From positions 4,216,001-4,280,000 of the forward strand of contig NZ_CP100128.1 of assembly GCF_024207115.1 (NCBI RefSeq): 64,000 nucleotides of DNA, written 5' to 3'. Positions 37,544-47,533 of the stretch are shown one piece after another. The translations under genes and the position numbers were made by a program. The notes beneath the pieces are model-generated. The model made no database searches, was not told the DNA's origin, and saw only the letters and a program-made list of their open reading frames with translations. Numbering within the stretch: the first letter of the stretch is position 1; each line of letters begins with the position of its first letter. Origin of the DNA: Chromobacterium sp. IIBBL 290-4 (GTDB lineage: Bacteria; Pseudomonadota; Gammaproteobacteria; Burkholderiales; Chromobacteriaceae).

Positions 37544-38392
37544 ATGCCCGCTACCATGCTACAGCCCGATGCTTGCGCACGCCCCGAACAACTCGGCGAC
37601 TTCCTGCGCTCACGACGCGAAAACCTGCGCCCCGATCAAGTGGGCTTGCCGACCGGCATGCGCCGACGCACGCCGGGCTTGAGGAGAGAAGAAGTCGCCA
37701 TGCTGGCGGATGTCGGCACGGCCTGGTACACCTGGCTGGAACAAGGCCGAGACATCCGCGCCTCCGCTGGCGTGTTGGCTTCATTGGCCGAAGCGTTGCG
37801 CCTGGATGACGCCGAACGCCGCCATCTGTTTTTGCTTGGCGGCCATGAGCCTCCGCTTAAACCGGGAGCGGAAGCGGACTGGATAGAACCGCCATTGCAA
37901 AGAATGCTGGATCAGATGGGGAGACAAGCGGCCTACATCACCGGCCGGCGCTGGGATGTGCTGGCTTGGAACCGAAACGCGGCCGCCTTGTTCTGCGATT
38001 ACGGCCAGTTGCCGCGCGAGCGGCGCAACCTGATGCGGCTGGTTTTCACCGATGCCGCGCACAAGCGGCTGCTGCTGGACTGGGAAACCTTGGCGCGTTC
38101 AGCCTTAGCCATGTTCCGCGCGGATTTCGCTCGCTACGCCGGCGACGAATCATTTGCCAAACTGATTCATGATATCTCGTCCCAGAGCGAAGACTTCCGG
38201 CGCTGGTGGCCTCTGCACGAGGTGCTGGCGCCGCTCTCGCACATCAAACGCATCCGCCATCCAGACGCCGGCGATCTGTCCTTCGAATACTGCAGTTTCG
38301 CCCTGATGGATGGTTCAGACCGCCGGCTGACGATTTACACCCCGGTTGACGAGGATGGCAGCGCGGACAAGCTGGCCCGCCTGGCAAGCTGA
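37544..38392 (+). CDS. XRE-family regulator with MmyB-like ligand domain
   Basis: Regulator of about 282 aa. An N-terminal helix-turn-helix (LGDFLRSRRENLRPDQVGLP, then [20 protein letters not shown] and YTWLEQGRD) is followed by the MmyB-like domain (about residues 110-275: YITGRRWDVLAWNRNAAALF, SFEYCSFALMD). Related proteins often sit beside and repress an adjacent SDR gene, which fits the divergent neighbour here. The frame extends far upstream into that neighbour, so ATG 37544 or 37556 is chosen; neither has a clear ribosome site. A second member of the family lies at 62,499. Confidence 0.88.
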   Translation: MPATMLQPDACARPEQLGDFLRSRRENLRPDQVGLPTGMRRRTPGLRREEVAMLADVGTAWYTWLEQGRDIRASAGVLASLAEALRLDDAERRHLFLLGGHEPPLKPGAEADWIEPPLQRMLDQMGRQAAYITGRRWDVLAWNRNAAALFCDYGQLPRERRNLMRLVFTDAAHKRLLLDWETLARSALAMFRADFARYAGDESFAKLIHDISSQSEDFRRWWPLHEVLAPLSHIKRIRHPDAGDLSFEYCSFALMDGSDRRLTIYTPVDEDGSADKLARLAS

Positions 38393-38429
38393 ACCAAAAC
38401 AACAGCCCTGCCGGCAAGGGGCAGGGCTG
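38390..38429 (-). terminator. intrinsic terminator after the thioredoxin-like gene
   Basis: CAGCCCTGCC (38403-38412) pairs with GGCAGGGCTG (38420-38429). On the minus strand it is followed by TTGTTTTGGTT, so it suits the 38450-39985 gene. Confidence 0.72.
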
Positions 38430-38449
38430 CGTCGCCAAACAGGACATGC

Positions 38450-39985
38450 TTAGGATTTGAGCGATTTCACCAAACCATCGCAAATCGGCTTTTGCGCGTC
38501 CTCAGCCGGCAGCTTGCCGCACACGCCGTCCAGCTGGCCGGCCAGGCGGTCGATCTGCGCCCGGTGCGCGCCGCCTTGATTCCAAGCCTGCAGACGCTTG
38601 GCCACCTTCTCCAGCGAGCGGCGGCTGCGCTCATAGAAAGCGCCGCTGGACTTGCCGGCATCGGCAAACACCTCGCTGGCCGCGGTTTCAATGCGGCTGG
38701 CGTCTTGCGGCGCCAAATCTACCGCGCCGGCGACATAGCTGGCGCCCCACTGCAAGCGCGTGGCCTGTCCTTCCGCAGCCTGGTAGGCCTTTTGATACCA
38801 GTCCAGCGCCGCTGCCTTATCGCCGCGCTCCTTGGCGTTCGAGGCCAGGATCAGCATGTGATAATAAGGGGCATGCGAGGTTTTCAATTCGCCCTTGAGC
38901 AGCGAGTCGGACTCATCCAGCAGACCTGCATCGCTCAGCACCTCGCCTGCGGCGGTAATCACCGCTTGCCGTTGATAGGGATTGGCGCTGGCCTTGTCCG
39001 CCGCCGCTACCTGCTTGCGCACTTTGTCTTGCAATTCAGCGGAAACGGTTTGCTTGGGATGCGCTTGCTTGTACAGCGCCAGCAATCCGCTGGTGGCGTC
39101 CAGGCGGCTGCCCCATGACAAGGAGGCATCGTTCTCCAGCTTGGCCAGCTGCGTTTCCAGGGCTTGGTTCAACTTGTCGCGCTCCTGGCCGTCGCTCAAT
39201 TGCTTGATGGCGTCTGCCGCGTTGTACAGCACAAAGTCCGCGTTATCGCGGCTCAGCTTGTCGCTGGACAACACGCTCTCGACCCGCGCGCGCGCCAGGC
39301 TCTTATCGAAAGCCGGCGCATCCTTGTCCGACACCGCCGCTGCCAATGCTTTCAGTTGCAAGCGCAAAGCCACCGCCTGCGTGGACGGCACTTTTTGCGC
39401 CAGTTTCAGCAAGGTGGCGGTGTTTTCGCTCTCCGGCACCAGTTGGCCTTGATCCTGATCCCAGGAATAGTCCGCCAGCAACTGCCAGTCCGCCTCAGCC
39501 AGCTTTTTGCCTGCCAGAGCATCCGCCAGCAGCGCCTTCACCGGTTTGGCCGTCAGCAAGCCCAGTTGCAAGGTGCGCAGATAACGCTCCGGATCCACCT
39601 CGCCCGGCAAGCGGACGATTTCAGTGCCGTCCGGCTTGAACAGAATCATGGTGGGGTAGCCGCGGACCTTGAACTTCTCGCCCCATTGCTGCGCGTTGTC
39701 GCTGTCGCCGTCCAGGTACACCGGCACGAACTGGCGGGTGGCGGCGATGAAATCGGGGCGATTGAAGATGGTGGACTTCACCTGATTGCAAGGCGGGCAC
39801 CACACCGCGCCCCAATACAGGAACAAAGGCTTGTTCTCAGCGCGGGCCTGGGTGAATGCGGCTTCAACATTGCCCTGCTGCCAGCTGATGCCTGGCGGCA
39901 AGGCATGGCCATCTTTCACATCGGCATGGGCCAGCGGCATCAGGCCCGCCAGCGCCAGGGACAATACCAGCAAAGTGCGCTTCAT
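38450..39985 (-). CDS. large secreted thioredoxin-fold protein with helical repeat tail
   Basis: Predicted periplasmic protein of 511 aa. Signal peptide MKRTLLVLSLALAGLMPLAH, cleaved after AHA. Residues about 30-150 form a thioredoxin domain with the redox pair WCPPC (LFLYWGAVWCPPCNQVKSTI) and the cis-Pro segment VRGYPTMILFKPDG. The remaining 350 residues are alanine-rich and helical, resembling TPR-like repeats (AKERGDKAAALDWYQKAYQA). This large two-part layout is much longer than TlpA or DsbE. It may reduce or isomerise disulfides in a bound partner; the partner is unknown. It stands alone. Confidence 0.8.
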   Translation of the reverse strand: MKRTLLVLSLALAGLMPLAHADVKDGHALPPGISWQQGNVEAAFTQARAENKPLFLYWGAVWCPPCNQVKSTIFNRPDFIAATRQFVPVYLDGDSDNAQQWGEKFKVRGYPTMILFKPDGTEIVRLPGEVDPERYLRTLQLGLLTAKPVKALLADALAGKKLAEADWQLLADYSWDQDQGQLVPESENTATLLKLAQKVPSTQAVALRLQLKALAAAVSDKDAPAFDKSLARARVESVLSSDKLSRDNADFVLYNAADAIKQLSDGQERDKLNQALETQLAKLENDASLSWGSRLDATSGLLALYKQAHPKQTVSAELQDKVRKQVAAADKASANPYQRQAVITAAGEVLSDAGLLDESDSLLKGELKTSHAPYYHMLILASNAKERGDKAAALDWYQKAYQAAEGQATRLQWGASYVAGAVDLAPQDASRIETAASEVFADAGKSSGAFYERSRRSLEKVAKRLQAWNQGGAHRAQIDRLAGQLDGVCGKLPAEDAQKPICDGLVKSLKS

Positions 39986-40168
39986 CTTCGAATTCTCCTT
40001 TGTGTTTTATGCTCACATGCTAAACCAGAAGACTGCGAAATATAAAGCACAAGCCGTGATTTGCTTAGCGTCATCCGCGAAAAGCCGGCTCGCCATGTCG
40101 TTTCGATACAAGACGGCGAGCCGCGGAACCGCGAGGATAAGCCCATCACCAGCCACTGGAGACGGTTT

Positions 40169-40693
40169 ATGGATCACCCTTCGCTAGAACGCGACGGTTT
40201 CATGCTCGCCACAATCGATGGCCTGTTCGGCCGCGCCCAGGAGGGCAGCTTGTGGTATTTGTCGTTTGGCCTGGCCTGCTGCGCGGTGGAAATGATGCAG
40301 GCCGCCGCCTCGCGCTACGATATGGAGCGCTTCGGCTGGATGCCGCGGGCCTCGCCGCGGCAGGCGGATCTGATGATCGTGGCCGGCACGCTGACCAATA
40401 AGATGGCGCCGGCCATGCGCAAGGTCTACGACCAGATGGCCGAGCCGCGCTATGTGCTGTCCATGGGCTCCTGTGCCAACGGCGGCGGCTATTACCATTA
40501 CAGCTATTCGGTGGTGCGCGGCTGCGACCGCATCGTGCCGGTGGACATCTACGTTCCGGGCTGTCCGCCCACCGCCGAGGCCCTGCTCTATGGCCTGATG
40601 CAACTGCAGGCCAAGGTCCGCCGCAACGATACCGACAGCAAACGGACGACGCTGGATCGCAGCAGCATCCGCCTGCCATCACCCATCGTTTGA
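40169..40693 (+). CDS. orphan NADH-quinone oxidoreductase subunit B paralogue
   Basis: NuoB-family [4Fe-4S] protein of 174 aa. All four ligands of cluster N2 are kept: the tandem Cys in LACCAVEMM, the Cys in [10 protein letters not shown] and the Cys in [21 protein letters not shown] and [13 protein letters not shown] are typical of true NuoB. No other nuo gene is nearby, so this is a stand-alone copy whose role (spare complex I subunit, or another complex) is open. GGAG seven bases upstream supports ATG 40169. Flanking genes encode a thioredoxin-like protein and an OsmC protein. Confidence 0.9.
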   Translation: MDHPSLERDGFMLATIDGLFGRAQEGSLWYLSFGLACCAVEMMQAAASRYDMERFGWMPRASPRQADLMIVAGTLTNKMAPAMRKVYDQMAEPRYVLSMGSCANGGGYYHYSYSVVRGCDRIVPVDIYVPGCPPTAEALLYGLMQLQAKVRRNDTDSKRTTLDRSSIRLPSPIV

Positions 40694-40696
40694 CGC

Positions 40697-41113
40697 TCAG
40701 TCTTCGCGCAGCTCGAAATCATGGCTGATGTCAGCGGTCTTGGCCAACATGATGGAGGCGGAACAATACTTTTCCGCCGACAGCTTGATCGCCCGCTCCA
40801 CCGCGTCCGGCTTCAGCGCCCTGCCCGTCACTACAAAATGGAAATGAATGCGGGTGAATACCTTGGGGTCGGCATCGGCGCGGTCTGCCTCTATCTCCAC
40901 CCAACAGTCGTGCACATCCTGGCGCGATTTTTTCAGGATGGAGAGCACGTCATAACTGGTGCAGCCGGCGGTGCCCAGCAAAACCAGCTCCATCGGCCGC
41001 GGCCCCAGATTGCGGCCGCCGCCTTCGGGCGCACCGTCCATCACCACCGCGTGGCCGCTGCCGGTTTCGCCCATGAAACACACGCCGTCCACCCATTTCA
41101 GTCTCGCCTGCAT
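40697..41113 (-). CDS. OsmC-family protein (YhfA-like)
   Basis: Small redox-type protein of 138 aa. It contains GGRNLGPRPMELVLLGTAGC and TSYDVLSILKKSRQDVHDCW, then ERAIKLSAEKYCSASIML. The two conserved cysteines (in TAGCT and EKYCS) are those used by OsmC/Ohr proteins to reduce organic hydroperoxides. It fits the YhfA branch better than Ohr, where activity is less sure. ATG 41113 (MQARLKWVDG) is chosen; an ATG eleven codons earlier has no ribosome site. Convergent with the nuoB paralogue (3 bp between stops), divergent from tsaD. Confidence 0.88.
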   Translation of the reverse strand: MQARLKWVDGVCFMGETGSGHAVVMDGAPEGGGRNLGPRPMELVLLGTAGCTSYDVLSILKKSRQDVHDCWVEIEADRADADPKVFTRIHFHFVVTGRALKPDAVERAIKLSAEKYCSASIMLAKTADISHDFELRED

Positions 41114-41164
41114 CGTTTCGCACCCTTTTTGATCGAAAAACCTCATCAGACTAACACTGCCGAT

Positions 41165-41193
41165 TTGGGCGGACAAAGATTCACCGGTAGAAT
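41165..41193 (+). promoter_or_regulatory. candidate tsaD promoter
   Basis: TTGGGC (41165-41170), 17-bp spacer, TAGAAT (41188-41193), 33 bp before the tsaD ATG. Confidence 0.5.
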
Positions 41194-41226
41194 AGAAAGA
41201 TTGTTCCGTTATTTTGAGCCTCACCC

Positions 41227-42252
41227 ATGCTGGTACTTGGTATTGAATCCTCCTGCGACGAAACCGGCGTCGCGCTGTATGACACCGAACAGGGCCTTCT
41301 GGCGCATCAGTTGCACACCCAGATGGCGATGCATGCCGAGTACGGCGGCGTGGTGCCCGAGCTGGCCAGCCGCGACCACATCCGCCGCGCCATCCCGCTG
41401 ACCGAAGCCTGCCTGGCGGAAGCCGGCAAAAAGCTGGCTGACCTGGACGCCATCGCCTATACCCAAGGGCCGGGCCTGGGCGGCGCGTTGATGGTGGGCG
41501 CCAGCCTGGCCAACTCGATGGCTTTCGGCCTGAACATCCCCGTCATCCCGGTGCACCACCTGGAAGGTCACCTGCTGTCGCCACTGCTGGCGGAGCCCAA
41601 GCCCGAGTTTCCCTTCCTGGCGCTGCTGGTGTCCGGCGGCCATACCCAGCTGATGGCGGTGCGCGGCGTGGGCAACTATGAAATCCTCGGCGAAACGGTG
41701 GACGACGCCGCCGGCGAAGCCTTCGACAAAACCGCCAAACTGCTGGGCCTGCCCTACCCCGGCGGCCCGCTGCTGTCCAAGCTGGCGGAATCCGGCAGCC
41801 CGGACCGCTTCACCCTGCCCCGCCCGATGCTGCACTCCGGCAATCTGGACATGAGCTTTTCCGGCCTGAAAACCGCGGTGCTCACGCTGGCGAAGCAAGT
41901 AGAGGCCGAAAACGGCGCAATTGACGAACAAGCGCGGATGGACATTTGCCGCGCCTTCCAGGAAGCCATCGTCGAAGTACTAGTGAAAAAGTCGCTGGCG
42001 GCGATGAAGCTGGCCGGCATGAAACGGCTGGTGGTGGCCGGCGGCGTCGGCGCCAACCAGCAATTGCGCGCCGCGCTGAACGACGCCGCCGCGCGCAAGC
42101 GCTTTGAAGTCTTCTATCCGCCGCTGGCGCTATGCACCGACAACGGCGCGATGATCGCCTTCGCCGGCGCCATGCGCGCCAAATACGCCGAGGAAGCCAA
42201 GAGCTTCATGATCAAGCCGCGCTGGGACTTGTCCAGCCTGCCGGCGGTTTAA
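41227..42252 (+). CDS. tsaD: tRNA N6-adenosine threonylcarbamoyltransferase
   Basis: Essential TsaD (Gcp/YgjD) of 341 aa, which with TsaB and TsaE transfers the threonylcarbamoyl group to A37 of ANN-decoding tRNAs. It starts [19 protein letters not shown]. The metal-binding His pair is in [11 protein letters not shown], and the ASKHA fold shows in [13 protein letters not shown] and [13 protein letters not shown]. Length is normal. An ABC-F gene follows 44 bp later on the same strand and is probably co-transcribed. Confidence 0.97.
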   Translation: MLVLGIESSCDETGVALYDTEQGLLAHQLHTQMAMHAEYGGVVPELASRDHIRRAIPLTEACLAEAGKKLADLDAIAYTQGPGLGGALMVGASLANSMAFGLNIPVIPVHHLEGHLLSPLLAEPKPEFPFLALLVSGGHTQLMAVRGVGNYEILGETVDDAAGEAFDKTAKLLGLPYPGGPLLSKLAESGSPDRFTLPRPMLHSGNLDMSFSGLKTAVLTLAKQVEAENGAIDEQARMDICRAFQEAIVEVLVKKSLAAMKLAGMKRLVVAGGVGANQQLRAALNDAAARKRFEVFYPPLALCTDNGAMIAFAGAMRAKYAEEAKSFMIKPRWDLSSLPAV

Positions 42253-42296
42253 CCCGAACTCACCCGCCGCCCGGCCAAACGGGCGGCCAGAATAAT

Positions 42297-44195
42297 ATGA
42301 TCCAACTGAAAAACCTGAGTCTGCGCCGCGGCCTGAAAGAGCTGCTGGTCGGCGCCAACCTGACGCTGAACCCCGGCTACAAGGCCGGCCTGACCGGCGC
42401 CAACGGCGTGGGCAAATCCAGCTTGTTCGCCATGCTGCTGGGCGAATTGCACGCCGACGGCGGCGACACGCTGATTCCGCCCAACTGGACCCTGGCCCAC
42501 GTGGCGCAGGAAACCCCGGCGCTGGAGCGCAGCGCGCTCGACTACGTGTTGGACGGCGACAAGGAGCTGCGTTCGCTGGAGGCCCAGCTGGCCAGCGCCG
42601 AAGACAAGCACGACGGCAACGCCATCGGCCATCTGCACGGCGAGCTGGCCAATATCGACGCTTACTCCGCGCCGGCCCGCGCCGCCAAGCTGCTGACCGG
42701 CCTGGGCTTCGACGAGGCCGGCCAGCAGCGCCCGGTTGCCAGCTTCTCCGGCGGCTGGCGCATGCGGCTGAACCTGGCGCAGGCGCTGATGTGCCGCTCC
42801 GACCTGCTGCTGCTGGACGAACCGACCAACCACCTGGACCTGGAAACGGTGCTGTGGCTGGAGGATTGGCTGCAGTCTTACCCCGGCACGCTGCTGATGA
42901 TCTCGCACGACCGCGACTTCCTCGACAGCATCTGCAGCCACATCGTGGAAGTGGCCAATCAGAGCCTGACGCTGTACACCGGCAACTACAGCCAGTTCGA
43001 AACCATGCGCGCCGAAAAACTGGCGCGCCAGCAGGGCGAATTCGAAAAACAGCAGCGCCAGATCGCCCACCTGGAATCGTTCATCAACCGCTTCAAGGCC
43101 AAAGCCAGCAAAGCCACCCAGGCACAAAGCCGGATCAAGGCGCTGGAAAAGCTGGAACGCATCGCCCCGGCGCACGTGTCCTCGCCGTTCGACTTCCATT
43201 TCGACAGCCCGGACAACCTGCCCAACCCTCTGCTGAAGCTGGAATCGGCCAATGCCGGCTATGGCGACAAAATCATCCTGTCGCAGATCAGCCTGTCGGT
43301 GGAATCCGGCGCGCGCATCGGCCTGTTGGGCGTCAACGGCGCCGGCAAGTCCACGCTGGTGAAGCTGCTGTCCGGCGACCTGGATCCGCTGTCCGGCGAA
43401 CGCGTCAACGCGCAGACGCTGAAAATAGGCTACTTCGCCCAGCACACGCTGGAGACGCTGCGGCCGGACGAGTCGCCGCTGCAGCATATGCAGCGGCTGG
43501 CGCCGACCGCGCGCGAGCTGGAGCTGCGCAGCTTCCTCGGCGGCTTCAACTTCCGCGGCGACAACGCCACCGCCCCCTGCGGCCCGATGTCCGGCGGCGA
43601 GAAGGCGCGGCTGGCGCTGGCGATGATAGTCTGGCAAAAGCCCAATCTCTTGCTGCTGGACGAACCGACCAACCACTTGGATCTGGAAATGCGCCACGCG
43701 CTGACGCTGGCCTTGCAGGACTTCAGCGGCGCGCTGATCGTGGTATCGCACGACCGCAGCCTGCTGGAATCCACCACCGACGTGTTCTGGCTGGTCAGCG
43801 GCGGCAAGGTTCAAGCGTTTGACGGCGATCTGGAGGACTACCGCCAGTGGCGCATCGCCCAACTGGCCGAAGCCGACAAACCCTCCGACGGCGATGCCCA
43901 AGGCGTCAACCGCAAGGAGCAGAAGCGCCAGGAAGCGGAGGCCCGCCAGCAGCTGGCCAAGCAGCGCAAACCGCTGCAGAACCGCCTGTCCAAGCTGGAG
44001 CAGGAAATGGACAAGCTGACCCAGGAGAAGACGCAACTGGAGACCTTTTTGTCCTCCAGCGAAGCTTACGACGACGCCAATCGCCAGAAAATGGCCGACA
44101 GCGTCAAGCGCCAGGGCGAGGTGGCCAGCCGCCTGGAAACGGTGGAGGAAGAGTGGATGGAGGTGCAGGAACAGCTGGAAGCGCTGGAGGCATAA
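42297..44195 (+). CDS. ABC-F family ATPase, YheS-like
   Basis: Soluble twin-ATPase of 632 aa that acts on ribosomes rather than as a transporter. Domain 1 has GANGVGKSSLFAMLLG, the signature FSGGWRMRLNLAQAL and LLLLDEPTNHLD. Domain 2 has GVNGAGKSTLVKLLSG, MSGGEKARLALAM and a second LLLDEPTNHLD. Between them lies the ABC-F linker (FEKQQRQIAHLESFINRFKA), and a coiled coil ends the protein (LSKLEQEMDKLTQEKTQLET). There are no membrane segments. It resembles YheS more than Uup or EttA. Confidence 0.92.
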   Translation: MIQLKNLSLRRGLKELLVGANLTLNPGYKAGLTGANGVGKSSLFAMLLGELHADGGDTLIPPNWTLAHVAQETPALERSALDYVLDGDKELRSLEAQLASAEDKHDGNAIGHLHGELANIDAYSAPARAAKLLTGLGFDEAGQQRPVASFSGGWRMRLNLAQALMCRSDLLLLDEPTNHLDLETVLWLEDWLQSYPGTLLMISHDRDFLDSICSHIVEVANQSLTLYTGNYSQFETMRAEKLARQQGEFEKQQRQIAHLESFINRFKAKASKATQAQSRIKALEKLERIAPAHVSSPFDFHFDSPDNLPNPLLKLESANAGYGDKIILSQISLSVESGARIGLLGVNGAGKSTLVKLLSGDLDPLSGERVNAQTLKIGYFAQHTLETLRPDESPLQHMQRLAPTARELELRSFLGGFNFRGDNATAPCGPMSGGEKARLALAMIVWQKPNLLLLDEPTNHLDLEMRHALTLALQDFSGALIVVSHDRSLLESTTDVFWLVSGGKVQAFDGDLEDYRQWRIAQLAEADKPSDGDAQGVNRKEQKRQEAEARQQLAKQRKPLQNRLSKLEQEMDKLTQEKTQLETFLSSSEAYDDANRQKMADSVKRQGEVASRLETVEEEWMEVQEQLEALEA

Positions 44196-44219
44196 GCCGC
44201 GCGCCTCGCTCTTTCGACA

Positions 44220-44246
44220 GCCCAAGCCTGGCGCTTGGGCTTTTTT
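44220..44246 (+). terminator. intrinsic terminator of the tsaD-ABC-F unit
   Basis: GCCCAAGC (44220-44227) pairs perfectly with GCTTGGGC (44233-44240) and is followed by six Ts. Confidence 0.9.
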
Positions 44247-44529
44247 CTGGGCGGCGCTTGCCTTTGCCCTTGGGTCCTGGCCCTGCTCAAATCTGGGTAA
44301 ATATTTTCGATATCAAACAAAATCCACATCAAAAGGGAACAAAGCTGTGGACAAGCCGGGGATAGCGGGAGATTTATCTTTACTTATAACAACTTGCGCG
44401 CATTGATTAAAATTTACTCAACCGGCGGAACTATTCACGCCAAGCAAGGACAAGCCTGCTGATAAAGTGTGGATAAGGTTAGCAAAAGCATGATCTGAAA
44501 GGAAAATTCCAAGCTGTTCAATATTTAAG
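44247..44529. other. AT-rich gene-free interval with DnaA-box-like sites
   Basis: About 280 bp between two terminators, with no gene. TGTGGATAA at 44468-44476 is a perfect DnaA box (complement TTATCCACA). TGTGGACAA at 44346-44354 differs by one base, and AATCCACA near 44321 is a weaker match. The DNA between them is AT-rich (TTTATCTTTACTTATAAC). No convergent gene needs this spacing. The chromosomal origin normally lies next to dnaA, which is not here. Confidence 0.5.
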
Positions 44530-44566
44530 CAAAAACGCCGCGACTCAGACGAGCGCGGCGTTTAAT
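44530..44566. terminator. bidirectional hairpin terminator, mainly for accD
   Basis: AACGCCGCG (44534-44542) pairs with CGCGGCGTT (44554-44562). The minus-strand transcript from accD ends the stem with TTTTT; the plus strand has TAATTTTT. Confidence 0.8.
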
Positions 44567-44584
44567 TTTTGAGCCTGGCGACAA

Positions 44585-45454
44585 TTACACGATCGCCGGC
44601 TCTTTCATCAGCAAGGTAATCATGCCGGCGATCTTGCGCTTCAGCTCGCGACGATCGACAACCATGTCCACCGCGCCCTTTTCCAGCAGGAACTCGGCGC
44701 GCTGGAAACCTTCCGGCAGCGTTTCGCGCACGGTCTGCTCGATCACGCGCGCGCCGGCGAAGCCGATGCGCGCCTTGGGCTCAGCCACCACCACATCGCC
44801 CAGGAAGGCGAAGGAAGCGGACACGCCGCCCATGGTCGGATCGGTCAGCACCGAAATAAACGGCAACTGATGCTCGGTCAGCAATTGCAGCGCGGCGCTG
44901 GTCTTGGCCATCTGCATCAGCGAGTTCAGGCCTTCCTGCATCCGCGCGCCGCCCGAGGCCGCCACGCAGATGAACGGGGCCTTGGCCTCCACCGCGGCTT
45001 GCACGCCGCGCACGAAGCGTTCGCCCACCACAGATCCCATCGAGCCGCCGATGAACTTGAATTCGAATGCGGCCACCACGGCCGGCAGCGAATGGATGCT
45101 GCCTTGCATCACCACCAGCGCGTCGTCCTCGCCGGTGTCGCTCTTGGCCGCGCTCAGGCGGTCCGGATACTTCTTGTTGTCCTTGAACTTGAGGATGTCG
45201 ACCGGCTTGACCTCCTCGCCCAGCTCGCGGCGGCCTTCCGCATCCAGCAGCAAATTCAGACGCTCGCGCGCTGTCAGCGGATGGTGATGATTGCACTTCG
45301 GGCAGACCTGCAAATTGCTTTCCAGATCGGTGTAATACAGTACGGCTTCACATTCCGGGCACTTGCTCCACAGCCCCTCGGGCACCGTCGAAGGTTTGTC
45401 GGCGCGGTTCTCGCGCTTGATCTTCGGCGGGAGGAGCTTGTTCAACCAGCTCAT
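44585..45454 (-). CDS. accD: acetyl-CoA carboxylase, carboxyltransferase subunit beta
   Basis: Beta subunit of the carboxyltransferase making malonyl-CoA for fatty-acid synthesis, 289 aa. It starts [20 protein letters not shown]. The N-terminal zinc ribbon has [20 protein letters not shown] followed by PKC, giving the four cysteines. The crotonase-like domain contains [12 protein letters not shown] and [23 protein letters not shown] 45454 starts the conserved N-terminus. It follows trpA by 76 bp, at the end of the long minus-strand cluster; folC, often next to accD, is not there. Confidence 0.97.
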   Translation of the reverse strand: MSWLNKLLPPKIKRENRADKPSTVPEGLWSKCPECEAVLYYTDLESNLQVCPKCNHHHPLTARERLNLLLDAEGRRELGEEVKPVDILKFKDNKKYPDRLSAAKSDTGEDDALVVMQGSIHSLPAVVAAFEFKFIGGSMGSVVGERFVRGVQAAVEAKAPFICVAASGGARMQEGLNSLMQMAKTSAALQLLTEHQLPFISVLTDPTMGGVSASFAFLGDVVVAEPKARIGFAGARVIEQTVRETLPEGFQRAEFLLEKGAVDMVVDRRELKRKIAGMITLLMKEPAIV

Positions 45455-45530
45455 GCTGACTCCTTGAATCTTGGCCGCCGGACGATAACGCTCCGACGGC
45501 ATGGCGACGGGGCAAGCCCCGTCTATTGTT

Positions 45531-46319
45531 CTAGCGGATGGCGGCCTTCAGTTCGGCCACCAGTTGGGTTAACTGCTCTTTGGCAGTTTCGGGTGTCGCC
45601 GCCTCGATCTCCTGAACCAGCCTGCTGCCCACCACCACCGCGTCGGCGGCGGCGGAGATGGCCTTCGCGGTCGCGGCGTCGCGAATCCCGAAGCCCACGC
45701 CTATCGGCAGAGGCAGTTTCTGTCTGAGGGCTGCAATTCTACGCGCTACATCCTCAATGTCCAGATGTCCGGCGCCGGTTACGCCCTTCAATGAAACATA
45801 ATAGACGTAACCACGGGCCAATTTAGCAATTTGTTCCACGCGTTCCGGCGGCGTGGTGGGCGCGATCAAGAAAACGGTATCCAATCCTTGTGCATCCAGC
45901 GCGGACTGCAGCCCCGCCGCCTCTTCCGGCGGACAGTCCACCGTCAGCACGCCATCCACGCCGGCCGCCTTGGCTTTTTGCGCGAAAGTTTCGAAACCCA
46001 TCGCGCACAGCGGATTGAGATAGCCCATCAGCACCACCGGCGTGACGGCGTCGTCGCGACGGAATTCGGCCACCATTTCCAGCACATGGCGCAAGCCCAC
46101 CTTGTGCTTGAGCGCGCGTTCGGAGGCGCGCTGGATCACCGGGCCATCGGCCATCGGATCGGAAAACGGCACGCCCAGCTCGATGATGTCGGCGCCGCCT
46201 TCCACCAGCCCATGCATCAGGGACACGGTCAGGCCCGGCTGCGGATCGCCGGCGGTGATGAACGGAATCAGGGCCTTCTTGCCCGCCAGTTCGGCAAAAC
46301 GTTTTTCTATGCGTGACAT
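45531..46319 (-). CDS. trpA: tryptophan synthase alpha chain
   Basis: TIM-barrel enzyme of 262 aa that splits indole-3-glycerol phosphate and passes indole to TrpB. It starts [20 protein letters not shown]. The catalytic Glu is in [20 protein letters not shown], and the second acid in the block [14 protein letters not shown]. The phosphate site is seen at [16 protein letters not shown]. It begins 11 bp after the trpB stop, as expected for coupled subunits. Confidence 0.97.
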   Translation of the reverse strand: MSRIEKRFAELAGKKALIPFITAGDPQPGLTVSLMHGLVEGGADIIELGVPFSDPMADGPVIQRASERALKHKVGLRHVLEMVAEFRRDDAVTPVVLMGYLNPLCAMGFETFAQKAKAAGVDGVLTVDCPPEEAAGLQSALDAQGLDTVFLIAPTTPPERVEQIAKLARGYVYYVSLKGVTGAGHLDIEDVARRIAALRQKLPLPIGVGFGIRDAATAKAISAAADAVVVGSRLVQEIEAATPETAKEQLTQLVAELKAAIR

Positions 46320-46330
46320 GCGGCCTCCCC

Positions 46331-47533
46331 TTACAGCGTAATGCCGGCAAGACCGGCCACAGTATTGATGTCCTTGTCGCCGCGGCCGGACAAGTTGACC
46401 AGGATGACCTGATCCTTGCTCATGGTCGGAGCGACCTTGGCGGCCCAAGCCAAGGCGTGGCTGGACTCCAGCGCCGGGATGATGCCTTCCAGGTGACAGC
46501 AGTCGTGGAAAGCGCTCAAGGCCTCGTCATCGTTGATCGCCACATACTCGGCGCGGCCGATGTCCTTCAGATGGCAATGCTCCGGGCCCACGCCCGGGTA
46601 ATCCAGGCCGGCGGACACCGAATGGGTTTCGATGATCTGGCCGTCCTCGTCCTGCATCAGATAGCTCTTGGAGCCGTGCAGCACGCCCACTTTCGCGCCG
46701 GCGGTAATCGGCGCGGCATGCTTGCCGCTGGCGATGCCGTAGCCGCCCGCTTCTACGCCCACCATGCGCACGCCGGGCACGTCGATATAGGGATAGAACA
46801 TGCCGATGGCGTTGGAGCCGCCGCCCACGCAAGCCACCACCACATCCGGCTGACGGCCGATCACTTCGGGCATCTGCACCTTGGCCTCGTCGCCGATCAC
46901 CGATACGAAATCGCGCACCAGCATCGGATAAGGATGCGGGCCGGCGGCGGTGCCGAGAATATAGAAGGTGGAGTCGACATTGGTCACCCAGTCGCGCATC
47001 GCTTCGTTCAGCGCGTCCTTCAGGGTTTTGGAGCCGGACTCCACCGGCACCACGGTGGCGCCCAGCAGTTTCATCCGGAACACATTGGGCGATTGGCGCT
47101 TCACGTCCTCCGCGCCCATGTACACCACGCACTCCATGCCGTAGCGCGCCGCCACCGTGGCGGTGGCCACGCCATGCTGGCCAGCGCCGGTTTCGGCGAT
47201 GACGCGCTTCTTGCCCATGCGGCGGGCCAGCAGGGCCTGGCCGATGGCGTTGTTGATCTTGTGCGCGCCGGTATGGTTCAAGTCTTCGCGCTTGAGCCAG
47301 ATCTGCGCCCCGCCCAGCTGTTCGGACCAGCGCTTGGCGTGATAAACCGGGCTCGGGCGGCCTACGTAATGCTTCAGTTCGTGATGGAACTCCCGCCAGA
47401 ATGTGGGATCGGCCTTCACGCGAGCGTATTCTTGTTTCAACTGGTCCAGCGCCACCATCAAGGTTTCGGCGACGTAGACTCCGCCGTAAGGGCCGAAATG
47501 CCCTTGCGCATCCGGAAAATCATACCGATCCAT
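46331..47533 (-). CDS. trpB: tryptophan synthase beta chain
   Basis: PLP enzyme of 400 aa joining indole and serine. It starts [20 protein letters not shown]. The PLP-binding Lys is in [20 protein letters not shown], the substrate-binding block is [20 protein letters not shown], and the phosphate loop is [16 protein letters not shown]. Its ATG lies inside the end of trpF (14-bp overlap), so translation of the two is coupled. trpF-trpB-trpA is the usual order where trp genes are split into two clusters. Confidence 0.97.
   Translation of the reverse strand: MDRYDFPDAQGHFGPYGGVYVAETLMVALDQLKQEYARVKADPTFWREFHHELKHYVGRPSPVYHAKRWSEQLGGAQIWLKREDLNHTGAHKINNAIGQALLARRMGKKRVIAETGAGQHGVATATVAARYGMECVVYMGAEDVKRQSPNVFRMKLLGATVVPVESGSKTLKDALNEAMRDWVTNVDSTFYILGTAAGPHPYPMLVRDFVSVIGDEAKVQMPEVIGRQPDVVVACVGGGSNAIGMFYPYIDVPGVRMVGVEAGGYGIASGKHAAPITAGAKVGVLHGSKSYLMQDEDGQIIETHSVSAGLDYPGVGPEHCHLKDIGRAEYVAINDDEALSAFHDCCHLEGIIPALESSHALAWAAKVAPTMSKDQVILVNLSGRGDKDINTVAGLAGITL

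Noticed and set aside
44247..44529. Chromosomal replication origin
   Set aside because: Only one perfect DnaA box, and dnaA, dnaN, gidA and rpmH are not nearby.
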